Program-made: the position numbers and the translations under genes
In this document: positions 36,838 to 45,970 of the stretch, piece by piece
How positions within the stretch are numbered: position 1 is the stretch's first letter
Layout of the letters: every line of letters begins with the position of its first letter
Assembly: GCF_000708045.1 (NCBI RefSeq)
Contig: NZ_ANIE01000002.1
Location: 62,001-126,000 of the forward strand
Direction: 5' to 3'
DNA from: Marinobacter nitratireducens
Lineage (GTDB): Bacteria; Pseudomonadota; Gammaproteobacteria; Pseudomonadales; Oleiphilaceae
Length of the DNA: 64,000 nucleotides
The notes under the pieces: generated by a model
Databases searched by the model: none
What the model saw: only the letters and a program-made list of their open reading frames with translations
Told to the model about the DNA's origin: nothing

Positions 36838-38226
36838 ATGAGATACAACAAAAACACGATCCTCAGCGGCCTTGTGGCCCTATCGCTGGCTGCGGCTCCG
36901 GCCTATGCTGCTGTGTCAGCCAGTGAAGCAGCACGCCTTGGTAAAGATCTGACACCGTTTGGCTCTCCCAAGGCCGGTAACGCATCCGGTACTATTCCTG
37001 ACTGGACCGGGGGGCTGACGCAACCTCCGGCCGGTTATGAGGGGAGCGGTCAACACCATCCAGACCCGTTCCCGGAAGATGAAGTCCTTTTTACCATCAA
37101 CGCCTCCAATGCGGATCAGTACAAAGAGCATCTGACTGACGGTGTTCTGGCCATGCTCGAAACCTACCCGACCACGTTCAGGCTGCCGATCTACAAGAGC
37201 CGGCGGAGCCACGCGGTTCCGGCTTGGGTGGCAGAAAACACCAAAGAAAACGCAACCAGTGCCGAGATCGTTGGTGAAAGTGCTGGTATCAAGGGCGCCT
37301 TTGGTGGCTATCCGTTCCCGATTCTCAGCGGCAACAACGAACAGAAAGCCTGGCAGGTAATCTGGAACCATCTGACTCGTTGGCGCGGTGTGTCATTGAC
37401 CCGCCGAGCCAGTGAGGTTGCTGTTCAGCAGGATGGTGAGTACTCGCTTGTTACCTCCCAGCAGGAAGCGTTCTTCAACTTCTACAACCCCGAGGGTAGT
37501 GAAGATACGCTGGACAACATCATTTTCTATTATCTGTCCTTTACCCAGTCGCCGCCCCGTCTGGCCGGTGGCGCAATCCTGGTCCATGAAACCATGAACC
37601 AGATTATCAATCCCCGGAACGGATGGGGCTACAACGCGGGGCAGCGTCGTGTCCGTCGTGCGCCCAACCTGGGCTATGACTCCCCGATAGCTGCGGCTGA
37701 TAACCTGCGTACCGCCGACGATACTGACATCTTTAACGGTGCGATGGATCGCTACACCTGGACCTATGAGGGCAAGCGCGAGATCTATTTACCCTACAAT
37801 AACTACAAGATCGCCCAGCAGGGACTGCCATATTCCGAGATTCTGGGAATGTCCCACCTGAATCCGGACCTTATGCGCTGGGAATTGCATCGCGTTCACG
37901 TAGTTACTGCTACTCTCAAGGAAGGCGAGCGTCACATCTACGCAAAACGCCGTTTCTATGTCGATGAAGACAGCTGGAATACCGCGTTGCTCGATCAGTA
38001 CGATGGTCGCGGTGAGCTCTGGAGAGTGAGCATGGGCGTTCTGAAGAACTATTATGAGTTGCCCGGCGTGTGGACAACGCTTGAGGCCTTCCATGATCTG
38101 CAGGCTCGCCGATACCACGTTCAGGGACTGGATACCGAAGAGCCCAACACCCGGGTCTTCACAAACGATGTTCCAAACAAGCGTTACTTCTCGCCAGCGT
38201 CACTGCGTCGCCGGAGTGTCCGCTAA
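36838..38226 (+). CDS. DUF1329 periplasmic/outer-membrane-associated protein
   Basis: 462 aa with a signal peptide (SGLVALSLAAAPAYA, cleavage near residue 24). LGKDLTPFGSPKAGNASGTIPDWTGGLT is the DUF1329 N-terminal signature, and VWNHL-like WQVIWNHLTRWRG and the RRAPNLGYDSP region follow. DUF1329 proteins resemble LolA/LolB-like lipid-carrier folds and stand next to RND/MMPL transporters and usually a DUF1302 protein. It starts the three-gene cluster with the YCF48-like and RND genes. The typical DUF1302 partner is not next to it. Confidence 0.9.
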   Translation: MRYNKNTILSGLVALSLAAAPAYAAVSASEAARLGKDLTPFGSPKAGNASGTIPDWTGGLTQPPAGYEGSGQHHPDPFPEDEVLFTINASNADQYKEHLTDGVLAMLETYPTTFRLPIYKSRRSHAVPAWVAENTKENATSAEIVGESAGIKGAFGGYPFPILSGNNEQKAWQVIWNHLTRWRGVSLTRRASEVAVQQDGEYSLVTSQQEAFFNFYNPEGSEDTLDNIIFYYLSFTQSPPRLAGGAILVHETMNQIINPRNGWGYNAGQRRVRRAPNLGYDSPIAAADNLRTADDTDIFNGAMDRYTWTYEGKREIYLPYNNYKIAQQGLPYSEILGMSHLNPDLMRWELHRVHVVTATLKEGERHIYAKRRFYVDEDSWNTALLDQYDGRGELWRVSMGVLKNYYELPGVWTTLEAFHDLQARRYHVQGLDTEEPNTRVFTNDVPNKRYFSPASLRRRSVR

Positions 38227-38367
38227 GACACACGGCCGCGCAGCTCCTGTGTGAGCGAGAGGAACAGGAAGTGATTCAACCGGCATCTGGAAAGGTGCCG
38301 GTATTTCTACAGTTAGAGCCGGCATTACCGGCCAGAGACACAGTAAAACAACCAATAGGCAAACCGA

Positions 38368-39513
38368 ATGGCTACAAGCTTGATGTGTAAAACCCTTGGT
38401 GCTGCATGCCTTGGGCTTTCCATGGCCTGTGCGTCCCCGATTGCATTCGCGCTTGAGGACGTCATTGATAAACCTGCCCGACCGACGGAGCTTGCACCAG
38501 AAAGCCTCCTCAATGATGTTGTCCGGGCTGGCGACCGAATTGTCGCGGTTGGTGAGCGTGGGCACATTATCTATTCTGATGACGAGGGCCAGAGCTGGAC
38601 CCAGGCGCAGGTGCCTGTATCAGTAACGCTGACCGGTATCGATTTTTCATCGGATGCCAAAGGGTGGGCCGTCGGTCATAGTGGCGTGGTGCTTCACTCT
38701 GAGGATGCCGGCGCCAACTGGGAGATTCAGTTGACCGGTATCCGTGCGGCCGAACTCGCCATTGCCAGCCAGGAAGACGCCATTGCCGACATGGAGGCGC
38801 GAGTTGAGGCGGCTCCGGAAGACGAGAAGGGCGATCTCGAATGGGCGCTGGACGATCTCTACTTCTCCCTGGAGAACATGCAGGCCGACCTTGATATCGG
38901 GCCGGTAAACCCGTTTCTGGACGTCTGGTTCGGTGATAACGATAACGGATTTGTGGTCGGCGCCTACGGCATGCTGTTCCATACCAAAGATGGCGGTGAA
39001 ACCTGGCAGGACTGGGCACCAAAGCTTGAGAATCCCCAGAAGTTCCACCTTAACTCTGTAACCCGGGTTGCTGGCGGCGCCATGGTCATTGTCGGCGAAG
39101 CCGGTCAGATCCACGTGTCCGTCGATGGCGGAGATACCTGGGAGCGCCGGGAAAGCCCCTATCCGGGGTCGTTGTTCGGGGTGATCGGCACCGGTCGCGT
39201 CAATGAAATTCTGGCGTTTGGGCTCAGGGGGACCCTGATGTTTTCTTCCGATCTCGGAAAGTCCTGGTCCATGGTCAATACCGGCTCCACCGCGACGCTG
39301 AATGACGGCATGGCAGAGGACGACCGGGTTGTGCTCGTGGGTAACGGCGGAACCGTTCTGACCAGCGGAAATGGTGGTGATACCTTCCGTGATTACGTGC
39401 GGGCTGATCGTCAGGGACTGATGAGTGTTGTACCTGCCGATGGCACCGATCTGCTCATGGTTGGTGAAAGTGGCGTGACAATCACTGATGCCCAAGGCAA
39501 GAACCTTCAATAA
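38368..39513 (+). CDS. YCF48/BNR-repeat periplasmic protein
   Basis: 381 aa with a signal peptide (CLGLSMACASPIAFA, cleavage near residue 29). The rest is a beta-propeller of BNR/Asp-box-like repeats (YSDDEGQSWTQAQ, HSEDAGANWEIQ, TKDGGETWQDW, VSVDGGDTWERR, SSDLGKSWSM). Residues about 135-175 form a charged helical insertion (QEDAIADMEARVEAAPEDE). Plant and cyanobacterial relatives (HCF136/YCF48) help photosystem II assembly; in proteobacteria such proteins usually sit between a DUF1329 and an RND gene, as here, and may help assemble or gate that transporter. Confidence 0.85.
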   Translation: MATSLMCKTLGAACLGLSMACASPIAFALEDVIDKPARPTELAPESLLNDVVRAGDRIVAVGERGHIIYSDDEGQSWTQAQVPVSVTLTGIDFSSDAKGWAVGHSGVVLHSEDAGANWEIQLTGIRAAELAIASQEDAIADMEARVEAAPEDEKGDLEWALDDLYFSLENMQADLDIGPVNPFLDVWFGDNDNGFVVGAYGMLFHTKDGGETWQDWAPKLENPQKFHLNSVTRVAGGAMVIVGEAGQIHVSVDGGDTWERRESPYPGSLFGVIGTGRVNEILAFGLRGTLMFSSDLGKSWSMVNTGSTATLNDGMAEDDRVVLVGNGGTVLTSGNGGDTFRDYVRADRQGLMSVVPADGTDLLMVGESGVTITDAQGKNLQ

Positions 39514-39561
39514 CGGCCCTGATGCGGCAATAACAGAACAGAGACATAGAGGGGCTTTTGA

Positions 39562-41949
39562 ATGTCCAACCCGAAGCACGACAAGGGCGAACATTACCTG
39601 ACAACACCCAAGGCGGAACCGTTCCTGGAACGGCTGATTTTTAACAATCGCGCCGCCATTCTGATCGGATTCCTGGTGTTGACACTTTTCCTTGGTTACA
39701 ACGCCGTCAAGATCCAGCCAGATGCCAGCTTTGAGCGGATGATCCCGCTTGAGCATCCATACATTATCAACATGCTGGATCACCGTAATGACCTCCAGAA
39801 CCTGGGCAACTTTGTGCGCATTGCCGTTGAGGTCAAAGAGGGCGATATTTTCACGCCGGAATACATGGAGACCCTCAAGCAGATTACCGATGAGGTTTTC
39901 TATCTAAGTGGTGTTGACCGTTCCGGGCTCAAGTCGCTCTGGACCTCCAACGTGCGTTGGGTAGAGGTTACGGAGCAGGGCTTCCAGGGTGGTACTGTCA
40001 TCCCGGATGAGTACGACGGTTCGGCAACCAGCCTTGAGCAGCTGCGGCAGAATGCCTTGCGTTCCAACGAAGTGGGCCGCCTCATTGCTGACAACTTCAA
40101 GTCCACGATTGTCTATGCGCCGCTCTACGAGAAAAACCCTGAAACCGGCCAACCGCTGGACTACGGCGCGTTTTCCCGTCAGCTGGAAGAGAAAATCCGT
40201 CAGAAATACGGTGCCACGAACGACAATATCGAGATTCACATTGTTGGCTTTGCCAAGAAGGTTGGCGATCTGATTGAGGGCATTGGCTCCATTGCATGGT
40301 TTGCCGGCATCACGATTCTGCTGACAACGTTGCTGCTGTTCTGGTACTCCCGTTCCATCACCGGCACTCTTGTGCCCGTGTTTACCTCTATCATCGCGGT
40401 TTTCTGGCAGCTTGGCGCTTTGCGACTGCTGGGCTATGGGCTTGATCCCTATTCGGTTCTGGTTCCGTTCCTGGTATTTGCTATTGGCATCAGTCACGGT
40501 GTTCAGATTGTTAACGCCATGGCTGTGGAGGCTGCCAAGGGCTTTGATGCGGTTACGGCGGCCAGGCTGGCATTCCGCGCACTCTACATCCCGGGCATGC
40601 TAGCGTTGATCTCGGACGCGTTTGGCTTCCTGACCCTCTTCTTCATCGAAATCGACGTCATCCGCGACCTGGCTGTTGCGGCCGGTATCGGTGTTGCCTT
40701 CGTTATCGTTACCAACCTGGTTCTTCACGTTCTGATCATGTCCTATCTGGGCATTTCCAAAGGGGGCATTCGTCACGTCCAGAATCATGGTGAAAAACAG
40801 GATAGGAAATGGCGAGTACTATCTTATTTCTCTCACCCGGGAGTGGCTCCGATTTCACTGCTGATTGCGGTGATTGGACTTGGGCTTGGCGTTTACTACA
40901 AGCAGAATCTCAAGGTAGGGGATCTGGACCGGGGGGCGCCGGAATTGCGCGCGGACTCCCGTTATAACAAGGACAACGCGTTTATCATCGACAATTACTC
41001 CACCAGTGCCGATGTTCTGGTCGTGATGGTTAAAACGCCGGAAGAGCAGTGCACTCAGTACAGTGTACTGCGCGCGATGGATGCGCTGCAGTGGGAGCTG
41101 CAGAACACGCCGGGCGTGCAGTCCTCGGCGTCGCTATCGGATGTGTCGAAGATCGTTACCAAGGCCCTGAACGAGGGGAACTGGAAATGGTTTGAGATAT
41201 CGCGAAACCAGACCATCATCAATGCTTCGATTCGAAGTGCGCCGTCCGGCTTGATCAATACCAACTGCAGCCTCACGCCGGTACTGGTATTCCTGGAGGA
41301 TCACAAGGCGGAAACACTGCAGACGGTCGTTGCAGAGGTTGAAGCCTTTGCTGAAGAGAACAGCAATGAGGAGCATACATTCCTGTTGGCAGCCGGTAAT
41401 GCCGGGGTTGAGGCGGCGACCAACGAGGTGATCTCCAAAGCCAAGGACATGATGCTGATCTTTGTCTATGGCGTGGTGAGTTTGCTCTGCTTCCTGACGT
41501 TCCGCTCACTCCGTGCGGTGCTGTGTATTGTAATTCCTCTGGGCCTGACGTCCGTGTTGTGTGAAGCCATTATGGCGGTTTCCGGAATCGGAATTAAGGT
41601 TGCGACTCTGCCGGTTATTGCTCTGGGTGTTGGTATCGGTGTTGATTACGGCATCTATATCTACAGCAAGCTCGAGAAGTACCTGCTTGAGGGCAAAACG
41701 TTGCAGGAGGCTTACTTCCAGACACTGCGCTCAACGGGTAAAGCGGTTGTATTTACCGGTGTCACCCTGGGCCTGGGTGTCGTGACCTGGATCTTCTCTC
41801 CGATCAAGTTCCAGGCGGATATGGGCTTCCTGCTGTTCTTCATGTTCCTCTGGAATATGGTGGGCGCCATCTGGCTGCTTCCGGCGCTGGCCCGCTTCCT
41901 GCTGCGCCCTGATCGCATGCTTGCCAAGGCCCGAGGCGCTGGCAAATAA
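39562..41949 (+). CDS. RND/MMPL-superfamily transporter
   Basis: 795 aa with about 12 transmembrane helices in two repeats of 1+5, each with a large periplasmic loop. TM2-6 (about 230-400) and TM8-12 (about 630-780) carry sterol-sensing/MMPL motifs such as GIGVDYGIYIYSKLEKY and AIGISHGVQIVNAM. It is the 'predicted exporter of the RND superfamily' type (COG1033) that lacks a fused TolC-adaptor, and it probably moves lipids or hydrophobic molecules. It starts 49 bp after the YCF48-like gene. A strong terminator follows at 41979. Confidence 0.9.
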   Translation: MSNPKHDKGEHYLTTPKAEPFLERLIFNNRAAILIGFLVLTLFLGYNAVKIQPDASFERMIPLEHPYIINMLDHRNDLQNLGNFVRIAVEVKEGDIFTPEYMETLKQITDEVFYLSGVDRSGLKSLWTSNVRWVEVTEQGFQGGTVIPDEYDGSATSLEQLRQNALRSNEVGRLIADNFKSTIVYAPLYEKNPETGQPLDYGAFSRQLEEKIRQKYGATNDNIEIHIVGFAKKVGDLIEGIGSIAWFAGITILLTTLLLFWYSRSITGTLVPVFTSIIAVFWQLGALRLLGYGLDPYSVLVPFLVFAIGISHGVQIVNAMAVEAAKGFDAVTAARLAFRALYIPGMLALISDAFGFLTLFFIEIDVIRDLAVAAGIGVAFVIVTNLVLHVLIMSYLGISKGGIRHVQNHGEKQDRKWRVLSYFSHPGVAPISLLIAVIGLGLGVYYKQNLKVGDLDRGAPELRADSRYNKDNAFIIDNYSTSADVLVVMVKTPEEQCTQYSVLRAMDALQWELQNTPGVQSSASLSDVSKIVTKALNEGNWKWFEISRNQTIINASIRSAPSGLINTNCSLTPVLVFLEDHKAETLQTVVAEVEAFAEENSNEEHTFLLAAGNAGVEAATNEVISKAKDMMLIFVYGVVSLLCFLTFRSLRAVLCIVIPLGLTSVLCEAIMAVSGIGIKVATLPVIALGVGIGVDYGIYIYSKLEKYLLEGKTLQEAYFQTLRSTGKAVVFTGVTLGLGVVTWIFSPIKFQADMGFLLFFMFLWNMVGAIWLLPALARFLLRPDRMLAKARGAGK

Positions 41950-41972
41950 GCCTGACTTCCATGGTAAGAAAC

Positions 41973-41999
41973 AAAAAAGCCCGCAATGCGGGCTTTTTT
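41973..41999. terminator. Bidirectional rho-independent terminator
   Basis: A-run, GCCCGC (41979-41984), AAT loop, GCGGGC (41988-41993), six T (41994-41999). It ends the DUF1329/YCF48/RND unit. Confidence 0.92.
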
Positions 42000-42139
42000 G
42001 TTGGTGGTTCAACCGGTTAGGCTCCGATCTGCTACTTTATTTATGCTCAGAACTGGTCTATGTTCTAAATCGGACTCAAGGTTTGTCCGTCCGTTGGCGG
42101 ACTTACCGACAATAACGAACAGAAGAAGGAAGATCTCAC

Positions 42140-43123
42140 ATGACACTGAAGCTCAAGGTATCCGCTCTTGCTGTTGCAGCTGCTGTCAGCTTTGGCACTG
42201 CCTCTACCGCTGTCTCTGCTCAGGAACAGCGTTTCGTGACCATTGGTACCGGTGGTGTGACCGGTGTTTACTACCCGGCTGGTGGTGCAATTTGTCGTCT
42301 GGTGAATATGGATCGTAAGGAGCACGGCATCCGTTGTTCTGTTGAGAGTACCGGCGGCTCTGTTTATAACCTGAATGCGATTCGTCAGGGCGAACTGGAC
42401 CTTGCGGTTGCCCAGTCTGACTGGCAGTACCATGCCTACAATGGCACCAGTCAGTTCAAGGAAGATGGCCCGAACAAGGATCTTCGTGCTGTATTCTCTC
42501 TGCACCCGGAACCATTCACCGTTGTGGCGAGCAAAGGCTCTGGCATCAAGACATTTGAAGACCTCGAAGGCAAACGGGTTTCCGTTGGTAATCCAGGGTC
42601 CGGTCAGCGTGCGACAGCTGAGGTTCTGATGAACGAAATGGGCTGGGGTATGGACAAATTCTCCCTGGCAGCGGAGCTGAAAGCCGCGGAGCAGTCCCAG
42701 GCCCTTTGTGATGGCAACATTGATGCGTTCTTCTATACCGTTGGCCATCCGTCCGGTTCCATCAAAGAGGCCACAACGTCCTGTGACAGCGTTCTGGTGA
42801 ACGTCGACAATGCGGCCACCAAGGCGTTGATTGACGAAAACCCATACTACCGTAAGGCGGTTATCCCGGGTGGTATGTACCGTGGCAGCGATGAAGACAC
42901 CACCACCTTCGGTGTGGCGGCGACGTTTGTTTCATCCACCGATGTACCTAACGATGTGGTCTATGAAGTCGTGAAGGCTGTGTTTGAGAACTTTGACAGC
43001 TTCAAGCGTCTGCACCCGGCCTTTGCCAACCTGAAGAAAGAGGAAATGGTTTCTGACGCTCTGAGTGCCCCCCTGCACCCGGGCGCAGCCAAGTACTACA
43101 AAGAAGCTGGTCTGATCGACTGA
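42140..43123 (+). CDS. TAXI-family TRAP transporter substrate-binding protein
   Basis: 327 aa with a signal peptide ([20 protein letters not shown], cleavage about residue 27). [25 protein letters not shown] is the TAXI-TRAP signature. [11 protein letters not shown] and [18 protein letters not shown] are further conserved segments. It delivers a ligand to the fused permease encoded next. TAXI ligands are poorly known. AAGAAGGAAG gives a good ribosome site. A hairpin terminator (43146) before the permease may let the binding protein be made in excess. Confidence 0.93.
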   Translation: MTLKLKVSALAVAAAVSFGTASTAVSAQEQRFVTIGTGGVTGVYYPAGGAICRLVNMDRKEHGIRCSVESTGGSVYNLNAIRQGELDLAVAQSDWQYHAYNGTSQFKEDGPNKDLRAVFSLHPEPFTVVASKGSGIKTFEDLEGKRVSVGNPGSGQRATAEVLMNEMGWGMDKFSLAAELKAAEQSQALCDGNIDAFFYTVGHPSGSIKEATTSCDSVLVNVDNAATKALIDENPYYRKAVIPGGMYRGSDEDTTTFGVAATFVSSTDVPNDVVYEVVKAVFENFDSFKRLHPAFANLKKEEMVSDALSAPLHPGAAKYYKEAGLID

Positions 43124-43145
43124 TCTGACTCAGTGGTGAAATCGA

Positions 43146-43172
43146 CCGTGGGCCTGCGAGCCCACGGTTTTT
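43146..43172 (+). terminator. Intercistronic (attenuating) terminator
   Basis: CCGTGGGC (43146-43153), CTGCGA loop, GCCCACGG (43160-43167), five T (43168-43172). It sits between the TAXI binding-protein gene and its permease gene. Confidence 0.8.
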
Positions 43173-43208
43173 CATGACCCTCCCGTTTTCCTCTGACAGG
43201 ACTCAGCT

Positions 43209-45806
43209 ATGACCAATAGCGACCCGAGAGCCGGGGAAGATACCGATAAGCAGAAGGTTGAAGAATTTCTTCAGACCGAGTCCGGTGGAAGGGCTACCAC
43301 GGGGCCTGCCGCCGTTATCCTTTTCGTCGTCCCTCTGCTCTGGTCTCTTTTTCAGCTATGGATAGCATCCCCGCTACCGTATATTTTTGAATTTGGCGTG
43401 TTTAATTCCACGGAAGCGCGCTCGATTCACCTGGCCTTTGCGGCTTTTCTGGCCTTCGCAGCTTTCCCGATGATCAAAGGTAAGCATGCGAACCATGTGC
43501 CGGTCTACGACTGGATTCTGGCACTTGCGGCGGCTTTTGCGGCGTCGTATTTGTACGTCTTCTATGATCAGCTTGCCACCCGGCCGGGAGCTCCGAATAC
43601 CCAGGATATGGTTGTGGCCCTGGGTGGCCTGGTGCTGTTGCTGGAGGCGACTCGCCGATCTCTTGGATTGCCGCTCACCATCGTGGCGGCGGTCTTTATT
43701 ACCTACTCGCTGGCCGGCCCGTATATGCCGGATGTGATCTCCCACAAGGGTGCCAGTCTGAGCAAGCTGGCGTCGCACCAGTGGTTGGGAACCGAAGGTG
43801 TGTTTGGTGTTGCACTGGGCGTGTCTACCAGTTTTGTTTTCCTGTTTGTTCTGTTTGGCGCTCTGCTTGAGCGGGCGGGCGCAGGAAATTACTTTATTCA
43901 GGTGGCTTATGCCCTGTTGGGTCACATGCGTGGTGGTCCCGCCAAAGCGGCGGTTGTCTCCAGTGGACTGAGCGGTGTGATTTCCGGTTCCTCCATTGCA
44001 AACGTGGTGACCACGGGTACCTTCACCATCCCGCTTATGAAGCGTGTCGGCTTCCCGGCGACCAAAGCTGGCGCGGTTGAGGTGGCAGCCTCAACCAATG
44101 GTCAGCTTACGCCGCCGATTATGGGGGCGGCCGCCTTCCTGATGGTGGAGTATGTGGGTATTTCCTATCTGGAAGTCATCAAGCATGCCATCCTGCCTGC
44201 GATGATCTCCTACGTTGCCCTGATTTACATCGTGCATCTGGAAGCCTGCAAGTTGAACATGAAGGGAATTGAGCGCCTGAATCGCCCAACGCTGGCTCAG
44301 AGAATGCTGAACTGGGTTGTGCTCTTGCTGGGGCTTAGCATCCTGACTCTGGTGGTTTACTACGGCATCGGCTGGATGAAAGATTGGCTTGGCGCGGCAG
44401 CGATCTGGGTACTTGCGCCCCTGCTTCTGATTGTCTATATCGGTCTTGTTGCTTACTCCACGCGGTTTCCGGATCTGGAAGAGGATGATCCGGAAAAGGC
44501 AATGGATGAACTGCCGGAAGTCGGTCCTACGGTTAAAACCGGTCTGTACTTCCTGTTGCCGGTGGTTGTGCTGGTCTGGTGCCTGACCGTTGAACGCTTT
44601 TCTCCGCAGTTGTCGGCGTTCTGGGCCACGGTTTTCATGATCTTCATCGTGATTACCCAGGATCCGATCAAGGCATTTTTCAACAAGCAGGGTGGTTATG
44701 GTGCGCTTGTGAAACAAGGGGTGGTGGATCTCGGCCACTCCCTCGTAACCGGTGCCCGGAACATGGTCGGTATCGGCGTAGCGACTGCCACAGCGGGTAT
44801 TGTTGTGGGTACAGTCACCCTCACTGGTATCGGGCTGGTTATGACTCAGTTTGTTGAGTTCATTTCGGGCGGCAACCTGTTGTTGATGCTCATCTTTACC
44901 GCATTGATCAGTTTGATATTGGGTATGGGGCTGCCGACCACGGCTAACTACATCGTGGTCTCTACCCTGATGGCGCCTGTGATCGTGACGCTCGGCGCCG
45001 CGAATGGGTTGCTTGTACCTCTGATTGCGGTTCACCTGTTTGTGTTCTACTTCGGGATCCTTGCTGATGATACGCCGCCCGTGGGGCTTGCGGCCTATGC
45101 AGCGGCAGCGATATCCGGGGGCGATCCCATACGAACGGGGGTTCAGGGCTTCACCTACGACATCCGCACGGCGATCCTGCCTTTCATGTTCATCTTCAAC
45201 ACGCAGTTGTTGCTGATCGGACTGACCGGTTGGGTGGATCTGCTGATTACCATTTTCAGCGCGGTGACAGCCATGCTGGTATTTTCCGCAGCAACCCAGG
45301 GTTTCTGGTTCACCAAGACCCGTTGGTGGGAGACGGTGCTTCTGCTGCTGATTACGTTCACCTTGTTCAGGCCGGGATTCTGGTGGGATATGGTCTATCC
45401 GCCCACGGAAGATCGACCTGGAACCGAAATTCTGGAATATGTTGATGGAGTTCCGGCAGGTGATCCGATCATCATTCAGGCTTCTGGTATGTCGATCGAC
45501 GGCACCGATGTGTCCAAGTACCTGAGGTTGCCTTTGCCGGAGGCAGATAGCCCCGAGCAACGTCTCGCGGCGGCCGGCCTGGAAGTATCTCCAAGCGGGG
45601 ATCAGATGGTGGTGGACTTCGTGAACTTTGGCAGTGTTGCCGAACAAGCCGGTATCAGTTTTGGCTGGACCATTGACGCCGTGCAGGTGCAGAAAGAGCG
45701 TCCACCTAAAGAGCTGATGTTTATTCCGGCGTTAATCCTGCTCGGTATTCTGGCGTTCGGACAGCTCCGAAGAAGGGCGCGGGAAGGTGTACCCAAGGCT
45801 GCCTGA
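43209..45806 (+). CDS. Fused TRAP transporter permease (DctQM-type, TAXI) with C-terminal DUF3394-like domain
   Basis: An 865-aa inner-membrane protein. The N-terminal about 200 residues form the small 4-TM (DctQ-like) part. The large 12-TM DctM part follows, with SGSSIANVVTTGTFTIPLMKRVGF, STNGQLTPPIMGAAAF and GMGLPTTANYIVVSTLMAPV as signatures. The last about 150 residues, after the final permease helices, include a soluble periplasmic region (TEILEYVDGVPAGDPIIIQA) and one more helix near the C-terminus, like DUF3394. TRAP transport is driven by the sodium or proton gradient. A terminator follows at 45836. Confidence 0.92.
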   Translation: MTNSDPRAGEDTDKQKVEEFLQTESGGRATTGPAAVILFVVPLLWSLFQLWIASPLPYIFEFGVFNSTEARSIHLAFAAFLAFAAFPMIKGKHANHVPVYDWILALAAAFAASYLYVFYDQLATRPGAPNTQDMVVALGGLVLLLEATRRSLGLPLTIVAAVFITYSLAGPYMPDVISHKGASLSKLASHQWLGTEGVFGVALGVSTSFVFLFVLFGALLERAGAGNYFIQVAYALLGHMRGGPAKAAVVSSGLSGVISGSSIANVVTTGTFTIPLMKRVGFPATKAGAVEVAASTNGQLTPPIMGAAAFLMVEYVGISYLEVIKHAILPAMISYVALIYIVHLEACKLNMKGIERLNRPTLAQRMLNWVVLLLGLSILTLVVYYGIGWMKDWLGAAAIWVLAPLLLIVYIGLVAYSTRFPDLEEDDPEKAMDELPEVGPTVKTGLYFLLPVVVLVWCLTVERFSPQLSAFWATVFMIFIVITQDPIKAFFNKQGGYGALVKQGVVDLGHSLVTGARNMVGIGVATATAGIVVGTVTLTGIGLVMTQFVEFISGGNLLLMLIFTALISLILGMGLPTTANYIVVSTLMAPVIVTLGAANGLLVPLIAVHLFVFYFGILADDTPPVGLAAYAAAAISGGDPIRTGVQGFTYDIRTAILPFMFIFNTQLLLIGLTGWVDLLITIFSAVTAMLVFSAATQGFWFTKTRWWETVLLLLITFTLFRPGFWWDMVYPPTEDRPGTEILEYVDGVPAGDPIIIQASGMSIDGTDVSKYLRLPLPEADSPEQRLAAAGLEVSPSGDQMVVDFVNFGSVAEQAGISFGWTIDAVQVQKERPPKELMFIPALILLGILAFGQLRRRAREGVPKAA

Positions 45807-45835
45807 CGGCTGTCTTTGTTTCTTTTGCGCTGCAC

Positions 45836-45865
45836 AAGCCCGGCATTAACCTGCCGGGCTTTTTT
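45836..45865. terminator. Rho-independent terminator
   Basis: AAGCCCGGCA (45836-45845), TTAACC loop, TGCCGGGCTT (45852-45861), T-run to 45865. It separates the TRAP operon from thrS. Confidence 0.92.
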
Positions 45866-45970
45866 CTGGTAGACTTCCGCTCCAAATGGCCCGTGGTTTG
45901 TATCACGGCAGGCCATCACCATGTGATCTCTGGTATAGATCACCGCTGACTCAACCTACAGGAGCTTTTC

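Noticed and set aside
44091-45647. Minus-strand ORF of 518 codons inside the TRAP permease
   Set aside because: Antisense shadow; composition (Arg, His, Gln, Asn rich) is typical of the reverse frame of hydrophobic helices.
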